A stretch of 12,611 nt of DNA from CAIUSP01 sp040375675 (lineage in GTDB: Bacteria > Actinomycetota > Thermoleophilia > Solirubrobacterales > 70-9). The stretch covers positions 1 to 12,611 of the forward strand of contig JBEIRY010000046.1 of assembly GCA_040375675.1 (NCBI GenBank), read 5' to 3'. Below, one piece after another: positions 11,336 through 12,611 of the stretch (within the stretch, counting starts at the first letter, position 1; every line of letters starts with the position of its first letter). Both the position numbers and the translations under genes were made by a program. The notes under the pieces are model-generated. The model was not told where the DNA came from and made no database searches. It saw nothing but the letters and a program-made list of their open reading frames with translations.

Positions 11336-12611
11336 TCAGCGTCCGGTAGCGGGGATCACGGCGATCTCTTCGAGCGCAAACTTGCCGTTGTGCTCTTCGA
11401 TCTCACCGATCGGGTAGAGACCGCTGAAGCAGGCGTCGCAGTGTTTATCGCGTGGGGTGCCGACTGCTTCGTAGACCCCCTCGAGAGAGAGATATGCGAG
11501 CGAGTCGGCACCGATCTCTTTGGCGATCTCCTCCACGCTCCGTTCATGCGCGACCATCTCCTCACGAGTATTCATATCCACTCCGTAGTGACAGGGGTGC
11601 TTGATCGGCGGCGAAGAGATTCGCAGGTGGACCTCCTTTGCTCCAGCCTCGCGGAGCATTCCAACCAGTTGGCGCATCGTGTTGCCGCGAACGATCGAGT
11701 CGTCGACTACGACCAGTCGTTTGCCGGCGATGATCTCCGGCAACGGGTTGAACTTCATCCTCAGGCCGTGCTGTCGCAAGTCTTGTCCGGGCTGGATGAA
11801 GGTTCTCGCTACGTAGCGGTTCTTGATCAACCCGTCGTCTTTCGGCAGGCCCGCGCCACGCGCGTATCCGGTTGCCGCCGGGTTTCCGGAGTCGGGAACC
11901 GCGATCACCAGATCTGCCTCGACCGGAGCTTCGCGGGCGAGGATTTCGCCCATCTTCGATCGCACCGACTGCAGAACCTGGTTTTCGAGCTTGGTATCGG
12001 GGCGGGAGAAGTAGATGTGCTCGAACACGCACTGGGCCTGGCGCTCGGCTTCGACCACCTGCACCATCTCGAGGCCACGCTCGGTCATCGAGACGAACTC
12101 ACCTGGTTTGATCTCGCGGATCATTTGAGCGCCGATGATGTCGAAGGCACAGCTTTCCGAGGCAACCACGAAGCGATCCTCGAGTTTTCCGAGTGCAAGT
12201 GGGCGTACTCCGTGGGGATCGCGAAACGCAACCACCGCATGCTTGGTCATGACGACTGTCGAGTAAGCGCCCCTGAGGCGTGGCATCACGTGTGCGACAG
12301 CATCCTCGATCCACTCACCGCCCTCGCATGCATGGCTGGAGAGCAGCGCGGCGATGATCTCCGAATCAGATGTCCCTCGCAGTTTGATCCCCTGTTCTTG
12401 CAGTTCGTTGTAGAGCTCGACCGCGTTGGTCAGGTTGCCGTTGTGCGCCAGAGCGAGCTCGCGACCGTCGTCTCTCCAGACAGGCTGCGCGTTGTCCCAG
12501 GCACCTCCGCCGGTGGTGGAGTAGCGAACGTGTCCGATAGCCATGTCACCGGCGAGAGCCTGGAGTTTCTCCTCGTCGAAGACCTGCGAGACCAGCCCGA
12601 GGTCCTTCATC
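11336..12611 (-). CDS. purF: Amidophosphoribosyltransferase, N-terminus outside window
   Basis: PurF commits PRPP to purine synthesis by using glutamine ammonia to make phosphoribosylamine. The 424 visible residues lack the N-terminus with the nucleophile Cys, which lies beyond the right edge. Present are glutaminase-domain motifs GHVRYSTTG (26-34), NAQPV (40-44), AHNGNLTN (55-62) and RGTSDSE (78-84), then the PRPP loop VVVDDSIVRGNT (300-311) and KNRYVARTFIQP (263-274). Cysteines 194, 340, 391 and 394 (in QCVF, HPCHYG and CDAC) match the four ligands of the [4Fe-4S] cluster of the Bacillus-type enzyme, so this is the iron-sulfur form, expected to be oxygen-sensitive. The internal Met at 12610 is not the start: the frame continues off the edge. 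It precedes purN by 22 bases. Confidence 0.97.
   Translation of the reverse strand, partial: MKDLGLVSQVFDEEKLQALAGDMAIGHVRYSTTGGGAWDNAQPVWRDDGRELALAHNGNLTNAVELYNELQEQGIKLRGTSDSEIIAALLSSHACEGGEWIEDAVAHVMPRLRGAYSTVVMTKHAVVAFRDPHGVRPLALGKLEDRFVVASESCAFDIIGAQMIREIKPGEFVSMTERGLEMVQVVEAERQAQCVFEHIYFSRPDTKLENQVLQSVRSKMGEILAREAPVEADLVIAVPDSGNPAATGYARGAGLPKDDGLIKNRYVARTFIQPGQDLRQHGLRMKFNPLPEIIAGKRLVVVDDSIVRGNTMRQLVGMLREAGAKEVHLRISSPPIKHPCHYGVDMNTREEMVAHERSVEEIAKEIGADSLAYLSLEGVYEAVGTPRDKHCDACFSGLYPIGEIEEHNGKFALEEIAVIPATGR

Noticed and set aside
1..12611. Mobile elements, CRISPR arrays, phage or defence genes
   Set aside because: No transposase, integrase, terminal inverted repeats, spaced direct repeats or defence domains were seen. 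Apart from the unknown membrane protein, the genes belong to recognisable families, mostly core metabolism.

Overview
The window reads as a stretch of core metabolism from a high-GC bacterium, most likely an actinomycete-type organism and possibly one of the deep-branching Thermoleophilia-like lineages. The placement is inferred from base composition, frequent GTG/TTG starts, TANNNT -10 boxes set exactly where a leaderless mRNA would begin, an RDD membrane protein, and the style of the proteins; no marker gene fixes it. I see no insertion sequence, phage gene, CRISPR array or integrase, and no stretch longer than about 140 bases lacks a gene or RNA element.

Region 1 (1-4391, minus strand; transcription order thiE, membrane protein, lpd, DsbA-like, E2, lipB). 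thiE makes thiamine phosphate. It overlaps a four-helix membrane protein by ATGA. After 40 bases come lipoamide dehydrogenase (lpd), a monothiol DsbA-like thioredoxin-fold protein, a bare 2-oxoacid dehydrogenase E2 catalytic domain with no lipoyl or subunit-binding domain, and the start of octanoyltransferase lipB, cut by the left edge. lpd/dsbA and dsbA/E2 overlap by four bases. The cluster gathers supply of two cofactors (thiamine phosphate, lipoate) with parts of the enzymes that use them.

Region 2 (4392-5604, plus strand). A 49-base divergent spacer carries two back-to-back leaderless-type promoters, for thiE and for an RDD-domain membrane protein. The RDD protein has a cytosolic-looking N-terminal half built of nine uninterrupted 13-residue repeats, which I cannot match to a named repeat family.

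Region 3 (about 5585-7917, plus strand). A TPP riboswitch, whose 5' strand lies inside the last codons of the RDD gene, precedes thiO (glycine oxidase) and a ThiS-ThiG fusion. ThiO supplies the imine, ThiS the sulfur and ThiG forms the thiazole; ThiE, transcribed the other way and without a visible riboswitch, joins it to the pyrimidine. The ThiS Gly-Gly tail is buried inside the fusion, so it must be cleaved or used in an unusual way.

Region 4 (7935-9051, plus strand). A tRNA-Lys(UUU) gene is followed by an exported SGNH/GDSL-type hydrolase whose ribosome site and GTG start sit in an inverted repeat.

Region 5 (9060-12611, minus strand). purF (5' part outside the window), purN and purH form a de novo purine operon, convergent with the hydrolase gene with only 8 bases between stop codons.

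Most interesting points: the 13-residue repeat array, the ThiS-ThiG fusion with an internal GG-Ser junction, the lipoyl-less E2 encoded with a monothiol thioredoxin-fold protein, the riboswitch overlapping a coding sequence, and the symmetrical leaderless divergent promoters.
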